In this document: positions 42,123 through 53,815 of the stretch, piece after piece
How positions within the stretch are numbered: the stretch's first letter is position 1
Layout of the letters: every line of letters begins with the position of its first letter
Assembly: GCF_027595985.1 (NCBI RefSeq)
Contig: NC_073308.1
Coordinates: 11,988,566-12,052,565 of the forward strand
From: Sorex araneus
Lineage: Eukaryota > Chordata > Mammalia > Eulipotyphla > Soricidae
Direction of reading: 5' to 3'
DNA: 64,000 bases
Made by a program: the position numbers and the translations under genes
The notes under the pieces: generated by a model
The model's database searches: none
What the model saw: the letters and a program-made list of their open reading frames with translations, nothing else
Told to the model about the DNA's origin: nothing

Positions 42123-43181
42123 CTAGAAAATATTATGTTACAGATTTTAAGTGTCTGTATTCATAAGTAAAAGATTGTAATGAAAAATCACATTGGATGC
42201 AAAAAAATCTGATCAAACATAGAACTTTCAGTGTATGTGAGATGTTAATTCATCACTAAAACTCTTTAAAACACCCCTTAGGAAGCTAGGAATAAACGTA
42301 CCTTTCTTAATCTAGTAGAGGGCAACCATCAGCATTTTGAATGAGAGCCACACTCAGAGTTGCAAAACACAAGGGAAATCTTTCCTGTCCTTTACAGAAG
42401 CTCTTCTAATGCTTCTTGAATAACTGGTTTCAAGACTCTGAATTCCCTCCATCTGCGGGAAATCAAATGGGTCGCTTGACTTTCCACCACCACCCTCCCC
42501 CACCACACACACACCCCATTCTTGCCTGCATTCTGGTGCAACTGTGAGCTGTCTACCCTGGGGCCCCTTTGAACTGCCAAAGGGTGTTGAACCATCTCTG
42601 GTCTGCCTGTCCTGGAACAATCTGCTGTCAAATGACTTGGCAATGAAGTAGGCTGAGGGGGGCTGTGATGAGCAGAAGCAGCTGCCCGAGGAAAGTGCAG
42701 TGCAGGGACCTGCCCCTGGGACAGCATCCTTCCTGTTCTCAGAGTGTCACAGGGGGCTCGAGCAGCACTCAGGCCTTTCCGGTGCCCAAGCTAGCATGTC
42801 TGTGCCCACCTAACGTCCCACCGCTCTGCTCACCCTCTCAGGCACTCGAGACATTCTCCTCACTGACCACAGCCCAGGCCATCTGCAGCACCGCTCACTC
42901 TCCCTGCTCAGAAGGCTCCTGTGCATCCTCGTTTGACGCACCTTTATGGCCCCTTCCAACCTCTGCATGAGCCACCCATCTTCCTGAGTCTGTCTCCACG
43001 TCCGGCTTCTCCAGTGGGAACAAGTGGCGAAACGCTTTGGAAACTTGGCAAACAGGACAGGCCTGCACTCCAGTCCCTGACTTAGTGAGTCTGGGGAGAT
43101 CCAGGAACCTCAATTAGACACAAAGTCAAGACAATTCTGAAGCCAGGCCCAAAGAGAGTTGCCTATAAAAGTTCTGTATGG
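42123..43181. other. Intergenic stretch
   Basis: No gene recognised; GC-rich 42640-43000 with chance frames of about 100 codons. Confidence 0.4.
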
Positions 43182-43330
43182 GGGACCAGGGAGACTGTAT
43201 AGGGGTTAAGACATATGCCTTGTATTTTCTGACCCCAGCTCAATCCCAATGCCACTCCCATGGCACCCCCACACCAAGTATTGCTAAGTGAAGCTCTGGA
43301 GGCCCCCCAAACACCACTGGATGTGACCTT
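43182..43330 (+). repeat. Old SINE
   Basis: Head 'gggggaccagggagactgta' and B-box-like 'agctcaatccca'; strongly diverged. Confidence 0.55.
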
Positions 43331-43639
43331 AGAGGCATCTGAAAATCATCAGAGTCGCGCTGATGTTCCATGGCACCTCAGGTAGTAAGCAGCACTGCAT
43401 CCTCATTCAACCAGAAGCCAGGTGAGTCAAGTTAGTACAGAGTCTGGTGTTTCATTCCAAAGCTGTGTGAGTGACCACCTATGTCTATCAGTCCTAGGAC
43501 TGCAGAAATGGGGGCTCAATGAGACTGAGCGATCCAACTGTGTTCTTGAGCATGGTAATACAATCTTAAATATGAGTAATAAAGTGAACTTTACCGTCAA
43601 AGTATCTGCAATAGGTTTTTTGTTTTGTTTTGTTCTGTT

Positions 43640-44140
43640 GTTTATTTATTTCATTTATTGAATCACCATAAGATACCGTTACAAAGCTTACGTGTTTGAG
43701 TTTCGATCATACAATGATGAAATACCCATCCCTCCACCATTACACATTTTCCACAACCAAAATCCCCAGTATTCTGCCCTTGCCCCAGCCCAACACTTTC
43801 CCTGCCTGTGTGACAGACAATCTCTTTCTCTACTTTGATTACATTTAATATTTAGATATCAGTCCCACATTATTTTTTTTTATTTTATTAAATCACCGTG
43901 TGGAAGATTACAATGCTTTCGGGCTTAGGTCTCAGTTATACAATGCTGAAACAACCATCCCTTCACCAGTGCCCATATACCACCACCAAAAAAAAAAAAA
44001 ACCCACACAGTACACCTCCCATCCCGCCCCCCCACCCCCTACCTTGTAACTGATAAGTTTCATTTTACATTCTGTTTACTTTGGTTACATTCAATATTTC
44101 AACACAAACCTCACTACTGTTGTTAGGAGTACCCCACTAG
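43640..44140 (-). mobile_element. Two L1 3' end fragments in the same orientation
   Basis: Reverse-complement L1 tails at 43640-43840 and 43870-44140. Both have the 'accatcc' + 'caccattacac/caccagtgccc' block, and the second is followed by a poly(A) run at 43988-44000. The second may be a separate insertion or a tandem duplication. Confidence 0.65.
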
Positions 44141-44159
44141 ATTCAGACCTACTGTGAAG

Positions 44160-45045
44160 ACAAATACGGGCTACCGCGGCCGCGCGGTTTTGAATTTCTG
44201 TACTTTAACAAGAAGTCCAGGGAGATTTCTTCCAGATATTAGATAATTGCAGGCTTGAAAACCCAATCTGTGGTCGTCTTAATATGGCGGCCACTGCGCC
44301 CTTCATCCCCGGAGAGAAAGAGGCGAGAGAGAGAAATACCTTTCCCCTCCTGGGCAGGCACGGGGCCGAGGCTTAGTTCTCAGGCTGGAGACATTCTGCG
44401 AGGAGTTGCCCACGCCGAAAGGTTTTGCTGGGTCTGGATTCACGCTTGTGCAGCTGCGGAGAGGCCGCACATGCGTGCGGCCCCCGGGATCACATCTCGG
44501 CCACATTATTATTGGGAATTTTCCCAACACCACTCAAACCTGCCGAAAAAGCAATGCTAGACAATTTGTTTTATATTGCTTATTATGAATAAGCAATATA
44601 ATATCAAGCAGCTTCTCTCCTGGAATTCTAAACTTTTTTTTATTTTACATATTTGTAGGTTCTGGAGAGATCTCTGCAGCGAGCTGCTCAGTTCTGGGGT
44701 TCATTTGTATGTCTCTGGATCATGGTCATTTAGGTGCTTAATAAGTAGCTGGGGGCATTTTGTGGGTGTCATCTCAGAGTCCCATCAGGGCAGTGGGAAG
44801 GAGAGGGACCAGCTCCTCCCCTGTCCTGTGAGGCGTGGCGTTTGCTGCTACTGCTCTCACATACCTGGGTTTTTTGTTGAGTTCTGGAAGATGGCGGCTG
44901 CTGGATTTCCTAGGGGGCAGGCGGAGGGACAGCACTTGCTCCCATCTGGAGTAGCCCAGTGAAAGTGGCCTATTACAAAATCTGGAAGCATCTCTGCAGC
45001 TAGCTGCTCAGTTGCGAGATTCGTTTGAGTGTCTCTAGTATCTGC
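44160..45045 (+). other. GC-rich segment with two YY1-like sites and a duplicated block
   Basis: 'aatatggcggcc' (44281) and 'aagatggcggctg' (44888) match the YY1 core found in L1 5' regions and TATA-less promoters. The block 'tctctgcagcgagctgctcag' (44671) recurs as 'tctctgcagctagctgctcag' (44991), so ~320 bases are partly duplicated. It may be a retroelement 5' untranslated region or LTR. No coding call. Confidence 0.45.
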
Positions 45046-45247
45046 AGTAGTTAGAAAATTATAGGACTAGTATGTAACAGCAGACTGCCCATTTAGATAG
45101 ATGGTTTTCTAAGTAGATATTGAATTCAGAGAGCCAATGAATACTACGAAAGGATTGCAAGTATCAACCATAGTCTCAGAAGAGCAACTTGACCATCAGA
45201 CAACTTCAAAGTAAGTCAATGAATGACAAATATTGGTAACGGTGACT

Positions 45248-45403
45248 GTTTCGTTTCATTTCTTTGTGACACACAGGCAGCACTGGGGGACTACTCCTGG
45301 CTCAGGGCTCAGGAACCACATTGCATATGGAGAGCCAGGGATCAAACTTATTATGGGCTTGTAAAAGCAAAGTGTCTTAGCTGCTATAACCTTGCTTCAG
45401 GCC
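45248..45403 (-). repeat. SINE, diverged
   Basis: Minus-strand block order kept, head near 45400 ('agggcctgaagcaagg'); many changes. Confidence 0.65.
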
Positions 45404-45513
45404 CTGATTGAAGCACACTTAAAGAATATGAAATGAAAATAATATTGCACTGGACTCTGTAGAGAAACTTGGCAGGCCAAGAGAACAAAAGGATGCATAA
45501 AGCAAAAGGTGTT

Positions 45514-45685
45514 GCTGCTGGAGTGATAGCACAGCTGTAGGGCGTTTGTCTTGCACGCGGCCAACCGGGTTCGGTTCTCAGCATCCCAATTGGTCCCCTG
45601 AGCCCCGCCAGGAGTAATTCCTCAGTGGAGAGCCAGGAGTAATCCTTGTGCATCACCAGGTGTGACCGCAAAAAGAAAAAAAAAG
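45514..45685 (+). repeat. SOR SINE
   Basis: Head 'gctggagtgatagcacagct', one base missing at the B box ('ccgggttcggttctc'), A-rich tail with G interruptions. Confidence 0.92.
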
Positions 45686-46261
45686 AGGCATAAACTGAGC
45701 ACACAATGGGGTGCCCGAGAGCATTTTCAAGAGAAGCAGGTGGTCTCTTGCTCTCTCCTCTCGCCACATCTCCAAATTTTTCTCAGAAAATCCACTTTGC
45801 CTCGGAGAGGGGGAAAAGCACAGCGTCTGTCGGGGCCAACGGGTCCGTCTGTGGGCCCAGCTGAGCACTGTGCGGGGAGGGCCAGCGCTCCCGGGGCGTC
45901 ACTGCAGGGACAGCGGGTCTGGAGAGGCGGTGAGCGGGACTCAGAGCCCAGGGAAAGCGAGCAGGCATTGGCGTCAGGCGCGCCAGGCAGGACCTCAGTC
46001 TGTGGAGGCTGAGGGGATGCGCCACTCTGACCACGTGGAGGAGCGGGCAGGGCTAAAGGGTCTGGAGCCCTCCCCGAGAAAATAAGGGACCAAACCACAG
46101 GAGGAGGTTGGCCCAAAACAGCAGCCCCTCAGTCACAGCCGCCCCACCCCCACCCCCAGGCACAGGCCTGTGAGGGGGTTCTGGCGGGAAGGAGCCCCCT
46201 CCCCTGAAAAGCATGAAAGCGCCCAGAAGTGGGCCACAGCCTGAGGCACTGCTGGAAGGGA
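45686..46261. other. Locally CpG-containing stretch, no gene seen
   Basis: CpG density is raised at 45800-46040 relative to neighbours. Several overlapping frames of 100-129 codons have no domain. Confidence 0.4.
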
Positions 46262-46690
46262 GGCCAGAGCCCCAGGCGGTACACAGGCCAGGCCACAGCC
46301 CCAGGCGGTACACAGGCCAGGCCAAACCCCCAGGCATTATACACAGAGGCCAAAACCAAGGCATTACACAGGTGAGGCCAAAACCTAGGTGTTACACAGG
46401 CGAGGCCACACACACATCTAGGTTTTACACAGGTGAGTGCACACCCCCAGTAGTTACACAGGTGAGTCCACTCCCCCAGGCCTTACACAGGTGAGGCCAC
46501 ACCCCTAGGCAACAGGCAAGTGAGGCCACACCCCAGGCATTACACAGGTGAGGCCACACCCCTACATCACACAAATGAGGACACCCTGCTAGTTGTCACA
46601 CAGTCCAGCCTACCCACTCAGCAGTCACACAGGGGAGGCCACACCCCTAGGCAACTGGAATGGGAGGCTACAGCCCTCAGTCCTCAAGAG
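46262..46690 (+). repeat. Minisatellite, ~30-bp units
   Basis: About 12-13 imperfect copies of a unit like CACAGGTGAGGCCACACCCC followed by AGGCATTA. The first copies read 'caggccaggcc', later ones 'caggtgaggcc'. Units vary from about 27 to 34 bases. Confidence 0.9.
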
Positions 46691-46756
46691 TACAGGTAAG
46701 TGGAAGAGAGCAGCTTCTGCATACAAATTGTCTGAATGGGGAAAAAAGAAAAAGAA

Positions 46757-46905
46757 GAGGCCAGAGAGACAGTACAGAGGGTAGGGCTATTGCCTCATTC
46801 GTGGCCAACCCAGGTTGAAATTCCAGTACCCCAAGCACCACCAGAGATGGATCCCTGAGTACTGAGTCAGGCATCAGCTCTGAGCACAGCCGGGTGTGAA
46901 AAAAA
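46757..46905 (+). repeat. SINE, diverged
   Basis: Head 'aggccagagagacagtacag', B-box area 'caggttgaaattcc', ends in A-rich run at 46899. Confidence 0.75.
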
Positions 46906-46974
46906 AGTTTGCTCTTTCTTCATTTCCCTGACACTGCATACTGTCCACCACCAGGGGGAAAAAGGAGCAAGACC

Positions 46975-48395
46975 TAGTGATCTGCTGGAAGCAGGAAAGA
47001 TTGACAAAGCATGCCTTCCTTGTGTATAAGGAAGTGTGCGTCCATGTGAGCCTCATAGGCAGCTTGACCAGGACCTTGACAAAGAATCTTGGCCACGGGA
47101 GTATGATGCCACAAACAGGTCAACCTGTAGCTGCAGGGCGAGAGCATCAGCAGCCTGATGGTGCCTTCAGGCTTCCTGACACCTCACAATTGCTGCTGTG
47201 CCTTTGGGCAGACCCCAAGACCTTGGGACCAAGTTTCCCAAGAAATTAAACAGCCAAAAGTTAGGTATGTGAGAGCCATGCCCACAAACCACGTCTGGCT
47301 CCGCTAGACAAGCTCATTTATTGACCGTATTTCAGAGACCCATAGATAAATCTCCAAGAGATCAAAAGCCAGAGACACAGCAGCAATTCCCGGAAGACAC
47401 CACAGAACTGGAGATCACTCCAGGCCCTACACTGAGCCAATTTCACTGGTGCACCCAAAATAGAGCAGGTGCAATCTCCCCACCTACTCCAAATGGAATC
47501 TTGGCAACCAAGAGCTTCCACAAGCAAGGCCCAGTATGGTTCCAGGACTAAATCTCCATGCCACATGATGGCAGAGGTGCTGGTGTCCCTCCCTGGCTCC
47601 ACTCCTGCTTGTTGCCCACAATGTGCCTCAGGGTGCCACTTTAGCGCAACAACAACCCTGGTTCAGAGACACAGGAATGAGTTCCAAACAACTCTAAAAA
47701 ACTGGAGATCTCTCCAGGCCCCAAACTGAGCCAATTTCACTGGAGCATCCCAGATGGAGCAGGTACTGTGTGCCCACCTACTCCAAATGGAATCCTGGCA
47801 ACCAAGAGCTTCCACAAGCAAGACCCAGGTATGCGGGTTCCAGGACTAAATATCCATGCTGCATGGCGGCAGAGGTTGTTCCTCCCCGACTCCCCGACTT
47901 CTTATTGGCCTGGGTGTTACACCCAAAATGTGGCTCCTGGTGCCACCTTAGTGCAGAAACAGTCCTGGTACAGAGACGCCCAACCGAATCCCCAAATGAA
48001 TTACTGCCCTCCGGAAACGTCTTTGAACCCAACCATTTCAATCTAGGATTCTAGAAGCGAGTGGCCGCAGCACCCAAGATTTTCAAAATGAGCAATGGAC
48101 AATAAATGATGTAGCATCTGCCCCTGGCAGGCAGGCTTGAATGGTGGTGGGAAAAGCTGAGCAAAACATAATGCCCAAAAGTAGAGAGAGAGTATTGGGG
48201 AAACTGTCTGCCATGGAGGCAGGGTGAGGACTGGTGGTGGGAAGTGTGCACTGGTGGAGGGATGGGTGTTCTGTCATTGCCTGAGTCTCGAACATGAAAG
48301 TTTTGTAACTGTGTCTCAGGGTGATTAAAAACAAGTAATGTGGAGTTCATGCCCAATTCAATCAGCTTAGTCAATGGCTGAATAAAAAGCAGTAC
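46975..48395 (+). repeat. L1-like 3' region with an internal duplication (family B copy 3)
   Basis: The segment 'cctactccaaatggaatctt' ... 'ccaagagcttccacaagcaa' (47480-47560) recurs at 47777-47822, and 'ctggagatctctccaggcc' at 47701 parallels 47408. There are therefore two ~300-base repeats. The 3' end (48200-48390) is an L1 tail. Related, inverted, to 57240-57730. Confidence 0.65.
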
Positions 48396-48580
48396 TCCTA
48401 CATTAAAAAAAAATCTTGGCGAGAAAGATACTTTGATACTTTTTACATGGGCGTGAAAAAGGCAACTCATGACACCCCAGATTATGCACATATGCAAGAG
48501 AAGATGAAATTCTTGACATCAAAACATGACAAAATTTTGTCAATTTGTGTATAACTTATAAATTAACTCTTTCCCAAATC

Positions 48581-48752
48581 CGCCCACTTGGAGAGCCCGG
48601 CAAGCTACCAACAGTATACAGCCTGCATGGCAGAGCCTGGCAAGCTACCTGTGGCGTATTCGAGATGCCAAAAACAGTAACAACAACTCTCAGAATGGAA
48701 ACTTTACTGGTGCCCGCTCGAGCAAATCAATGAACAACAGGATGACAGTGAC
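48581..48752 (+). repeat. Chimeric SINE, head missing
   Basis: Starts at 'cgcccacttggagagcccgg', i.e. after the tRNA-like head; RTE-type tail from 48695 to 48752. Confidence 0.9.
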
Positions 48753-50784
48753 TTCTGACTTGTGTGTTTCCCAAAACTGTTTAGAGTACTCAGGGCCACT
48801 GTATACGGATACAGACTCTAGTGAGTGGATCATTAAATACTGAAGTTCCCTATGTAAAATGATCACCGATTTTTCCACTGTTAAATCCATGACGCATTGT
48901 GTGCCTACACCAGCACAGTCAGGCGTGGCCCTAGTGTCCCCAAACATCACTGGGCTTGAGCAGCATTCAATTCACGTTCCCAACAAGCACTAAACTTTCC
49001 AACCAGATGAACAAACGTCACTGGGAGTAGCTACCAGTTTCCCAAGCATTGCCCAGAACACGAATGGGAGAAGGGTAGGGGGAAATTTTGGCCAATGATT
49101 GCTGGTGGTGGAATCAAACGGGCCCATTCAGGCTGAAGGTACACAGGAATATTGCCAGCAGCTGCACTCACAAGAGGCTAAAGGCAAAAGCAAGTCAGAG
49201 GTCACCTAGGGAGATGTGAATGAAATGGGCAGGTCGGGAAACTACCAAAGGACACACCAGGACCAAAATGAAATGGCCCAACTGCTGGGGTGGAAAACTC
49301 CATATTCAAGAATGAGGGGCCGCTGGTTCATATGTGAACAGAGAGATGGAAGGAAATTCTGCCTGAGTGTTTGACACAGCAATAAGCTATCTGATGTGGG
49401 GGCAACTAGCTTCAGAGCTCGCTAGTGAAATCTCAGATACTAAGCAGTGGATAAACAGACTTCAGAAAAAACCTGCTTTGCCATTAAGAAATCCCACTAG
49501 AAAATGGCTAATAGTAGTACATAGTAGAAGGCTGAGGTATATTTTAATAGTCACATAAAATAACCGGACATTGCAATGACTGCTACAAAGTAATTGCAAT
49601 TCAGACACATAATTTGATAACAGCAATTCTATCATCACATTCATTTCAACGGAACTCATTGAAGGGCCATCACTGAAAACAGTACTTTTAAGTACAATTA
49701 ATTGAAAAGAATACTCTGATGTAATCAATTCAGCACAAAACTGCTAGACATGGTGAAGAAGGAAAGGGTGCAGGGTTTAGTATTCTCTGAAGCAACTGCT
49801 GTGTCAAAAACAAATGGGAAATTTGTCAGGTTAGGATCAAACATAATGTGAGACTCAGGGAAAGGAAACAGTGTGCCCAAAGCACTTGGCATGGGCCCGA
49901 GTCCCCTGTGAGGATGATCCTGAGCTGGGCCTCCACCCCCAGCGCCCAGGGCACCTGCTGTGCCACAGGTTCTACCTGAAGGGTCGACTTGCAGCGCTGT
50001 CTCCAGGGGGCGCTGCTCCCCCTTGAAACACCAGCAGGGCTCCAATAAGCCAATGCTATAGGAAATCATTCCATAGAAAAGCTCCACCACAGGGAGGGAA
50101 TGGGGAAGGGCGGGGCGTGGTTTGAGCCCACTAGAAGGTTCTACACAAGAGACTAACTTCTGAGCAGAGAATTAAGTCTTAATATTCTGGCACGTCCTAG
50201 ACCCCAGGATTCCGACAGAGAGGCCTGTGCTGCAGATGCCTGTCCCTACCCCACCTCCCCACTCTTGGTGGATACTTTGTGTTTACCTAATAGGGCTGGG
50301 ACTTTGTTGCCACAGAGAAAGTGTAGCAGTTTCAACTCAGATGAAACCAACCAGTTCCCAGGTCCCAGCAATTTTCCAATATCAGGAAAAAAATAACAGA
50401 AACCTGGTCTTAGTGCTGATTGCACAATCATTTCCCAAGAAGCTGCAAGGCTCAGATCCCTCTCTACATCCCTTGTGTTGGAGAAAATAGAGCTTCCAGG
50501 ACCAGTACTCAGTGGCCAGAGGTCTATGGGTAATTCTTGAGACTATTGATCCCTGTCACTTCCCCATTACAGACACATTGCCACCTCTGGAAACCACTGA
50601 TCTCTGGAGAAAACAATATACGGGATAGACAAACCAGCTACTATTCCACACCCAGCATGGTGTTGGAACAAAAGCAGATCCATAGACCAGTGCAATAGGG
50701 TTCAATATTCTTACACATCCCCTCAAATATGAGATCATCTAATCTTTGATAAGGGAGCAAGAAATGTAAAGTGGAGCAAGGAAA
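48753..50784. other. Intergenic stretch
   Basis: About 2 kb with no recognised gene; possible very old retroelement sequence near 50500-50780 leading into the L1 copy. Confidence 0.4.
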
Positions 50785-50791
50785 GGAAAGC

Positions 50792-50823
<32 letters not shown>

Positions 50824-52300
50824 GGTGCTGGCAAACCTGGACAGCTACATTAAAAAAAAATGGCCTCAGACCTCTACCTAACACCATGCACAAAAGTTAG
50901 ATCAAAGAGGACTAAAGACCTTAACATTAGTCCAGAATCCATCAGGAACATTGAAGAAAAGATCAGAAAACTCTCTAGGATACTGAAGCTTAAAGGTATC
51001 TTTCGAGACAAAATGCCATTGACCAAGTAAGTGGAAAAAGAGATAAACAAATGGGACTACCTTAAACTTAGAAGTTTCTGCACCTCCAAAAAAACCAAAA
51101 AACAGTGACAGTCTGTTTACAAAGAATGCAATGACAGTCTACAGGATGGGAAAGGATATTCACCCAATAGCTCTCCAATAAGGGGCTAATAACTAGAATA
51201 TAAAAGGCACCGGTTGAACTCTACAAGAAGAAAACATCCAACCCCAGTAGAAAATGGGGCAATGAAATGAACAGAAACTTTCTCAAAGAAGAAATCCAAA
51301 TATTCAAAAGACACATGAAAAAATGCTCTTCATCACTAATTATCAGAGAGATGCAGATCAAAACAACAGTCAGATATCATCTCACACCATAGACTGGGAC
51401 ATATCCATAAGAACAAAAGTGTTGGCATGGACGTGGGAAGAAAGGGACTCTCCTTAACTGCTGGTGGGAATGCAGACTGGTCCAGCCTTTTGGGAAAACA
51501 ATATGGATATTTCTCAAAAAACTAGAAATTGACCTCCTATTTGACCCAGCAATAACTTCTGGGAATATATTCTGGAGATGCAAAAAGTACAGTAGAAATG
51601 ACATCTGCATTTGTATGTTTATTGCAGCACTATTTACAATAGCCAGAATCTTGGAAAAACCCGAATGCCCAAGAACAGATGACTTGTTAAAGAAACTTTG
51701 CTATATCTACACAATGGAATAACTATGCATCTGTTAGAAAAAATGAAACCATGAAATTTGCATGTAAGTGGATCAACATGGAGGGTATCATGCTAAGTGA
51801 AATGAGACAGAAAGAGAGTGACAGACATAGAAGGACTGCACTCATTTGTGGAATATAAAGTCACAGAATGGGAGACTAACACCCAAGGATAGCAGAGATA
51901 AGGGCCAGGAGGTTCACTCCAGAGCTTGGAAGCCTATCTCATGTACTGGGGGGTAAAGGCAGGTGGGATGGAGATGAGACCACTAAGTAAGTGATGGTTG
52001 GAGGGATAGCTCAGGTTGGTAGATGAGTGCTGAAAGTAGACTATGGATCAAGCATAATAGCTGCTTAGTACCTATACTGAAAACCATAACACCCGATAGG
52101 AGAGAGAAAGAGGGAATGTGTCTGCCACAGAGGCAGGGGGTGGGAAGGGGTTAGGGTGGTGGAGGGACACTGGGACCATTAGTGGTAGAGAATGGGCACT
52201 GGTGGAGGGATGGGTACTCCAACATTGATTGAAGCGTAATCACGAATGCTTGTAAATTTGTAACTTTATCTCATTGTGATCCTTTAAAATTTAAAAATAA
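50785..52300 (+). mobile_element. L1 3' part (end of ORF2 and 3' UTR)
   Basis: Recognisable ORF2 end words are 'acaaatggtgctggcaaacc', 'gccattgaccaagtaagtgg' and 'aaacaatatggatatttctc', followed by a ~500-base 3' region ('ctggtggagggatgggtact') and an A-rich end at 52290. Frames are broken throughout. A run of ~24 T (50791-50814) lies inside the copy near its 5' side. Confidence 0.85.
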
Positions 52301-52327
52301 ATAGGTAAAAACAAAAGAGAAAAGAAA

Positions 52328-52488
52328 AGGAACCGAAGACATAGTACAGTGGGTGGGCACTTTATTTTATTCAGCCAAGCTGAATTGAATCCCCAGTACA
52401 CCACAAGTCTCCTGAACCCACCAGAGGCCACCCCTGAATGAAGTGCAGTAAGCCCTGGGCTCCTGAGGATGTGCCCCACCCCAAATTA
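52328..52488 (+). repeat. SINE, diverged
   Basis: Head 'ggaaccgaagacatagtaca', B-box-like 'attgaatcccc' (52385); directly downstream of the L1 tail. Confidence 0.7.
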
Positions 52489-52599
52489 ATGAAAATAAAT
52501 CTGCCCGACCTATTCACGCCTTAACAGTGAGGCTTCCTCACAGCACTTCGGGGATCTGGGTTTTTGTGGGACAGAAGACAGCACCATCATAGCTACATG

Positions 52600-52810
52600 A
52601 CCACAGACAGGGAGATAGCTCCTCGAGCCTGACACTGCATGTTCCCAGAGCAAAGCCTGGGGTGACCACTCACCCCTACCCCCAGATCCCCAACCAACCC
52701 CACACTACCCATATACCCACACCCACAAGAGCCACACCCCACACAGAGCCAGCTATGAGTACTCTTTGAGCACTGCTGTGTGTGGCCCCCAAACCAAAAT
52801 AAATAAATCA
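52600..52810 (+). repeat. SINE with expanded CCCACAC region
   Basis: Head 'acagacagggagatagctcc', distal 'gagcactgctgtgtgtggcc' near 52770. The middle is replaced by C/A-rich sequence (52665-52745). Confidence 0.6.
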
Positions 52811-52862
52811 AACAAAGCTAAACAAAGCTGAAAGGCTGCAGTGACTGACATTAGGGACTTCG

Positions 52863-53313
52863 TGTTAGTAATGGCTCTAATTTGAACAGGCATAGTGAAC
52901 AGAATATCCAGGTTTATCTTTAATCTAGTTGAGACCATCACTGGCATAAGTCCTGGGAAGGCATGCAAAAGCAGAAGAATAAGCAAGAGTCCAAGACCAT
53001 AAAAGGTAAAACACCCAACAGCAGACAGGGCAGGGGAAAGGAAGTCAGGTAGAGTTACCTGAGATTTAGGGCCAGGGTTGCAAAGAAGGAATAAGCCAAT
53101 CAGACAAAAACACCACCCTGAGTACTGGGAGGGAGCCAGTCCAAGGAAGGCAGGTGCAAACCAAGAGGGCATAAAAGGGGCTGCTTACAGCAAGGCAGGG
53201 TTCCACTCTATGCAGGGGAACTTGGTCGACCAGTCACATATGCTTGGCGTGAATAAAGGAAATCTGCTCACAATTTTTACTATGTCTCGTTCCTCGAATC
53301 ACGGACCCTAACA
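52863..53313 (+). mobile_element. Probable solo LTR
   Basis: Ends TGTTAG...CTAACA form a 6-base inverted terminal repeat. CCAAT is at 53096-53100, a TATA-like CATAAAAG at 53170-53177 and AATAAA at 53252-53257, in the order and spacing of a ~450-bp LTR. No matching flanking duplication was found ('cttcg' against 'aaaac'), so a boundary error or rearrangement is possible. The CCAAT/TATA arrangement is commoner in gammaretrovirus-like elements (inference). Confidence 0.65.
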
Positions 53314-53620
53314 AAAACCAACAACAAAGAAAACTCCATGAGACAGGTGGAGGGTAGTGGATGGTTCACAATGTTTTGCAAGCAGGGAGGGTAGCTCAGG
53401 GTTCTGGAACATCTAACGAAGCAGTTTCCTGGCTGACTTTCCAAGGGCAGACTTGGAATGCTGAGTCAGAGACTAGAGATATGAGTATAGAAACAATCCT
53501 TTAGATGTTCTGTTAGATCTGTGTCAGAAGGGATTAGTTAAAGGATGGAGGTACTATGCTGTGATGTGGTGGCAAAGATGTGTATGAGGCTGGGGAGATT
53601 CAAACGAAGAAGATTCCAAA
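53314..53620. other. Non-coding stretch
   Basis: Nothing recognised. Confidence 0.4.
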
Positions 53621-53815
53621 TACAGATAAAGGAGGAAAGGAGGGGAGGGAGAAGGAGAGGAAGGGCAGGGAGGGAGGGAAGGGAGGGGCAGAGAGAAGGG
53701 GAGAGACAGGAGGCAGGTGGGATATGTAGGAGGATGAAGAGGAATGAAAGGAATGGAGGGAATGGAAGGAGAGGGAGAGGGAGGGGATGGAGGAGACTGT
53801 GGCAGGAGGGGGCGG
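53621..53815 (+). repeat. Purine-rich (GGGA/GGAA) tract
   Basis: Nearly pure A/G for ~190 bases, with many G-runs; could form triplex or quadruplex DNA. Confidence 0.9.

Noticed and set aside
46262..46690. CRISPR-like array (regular ~30-bp repeats)
   Set aside because: The units are directly adjacent with no unique spacers, and the genome is vertebrate.
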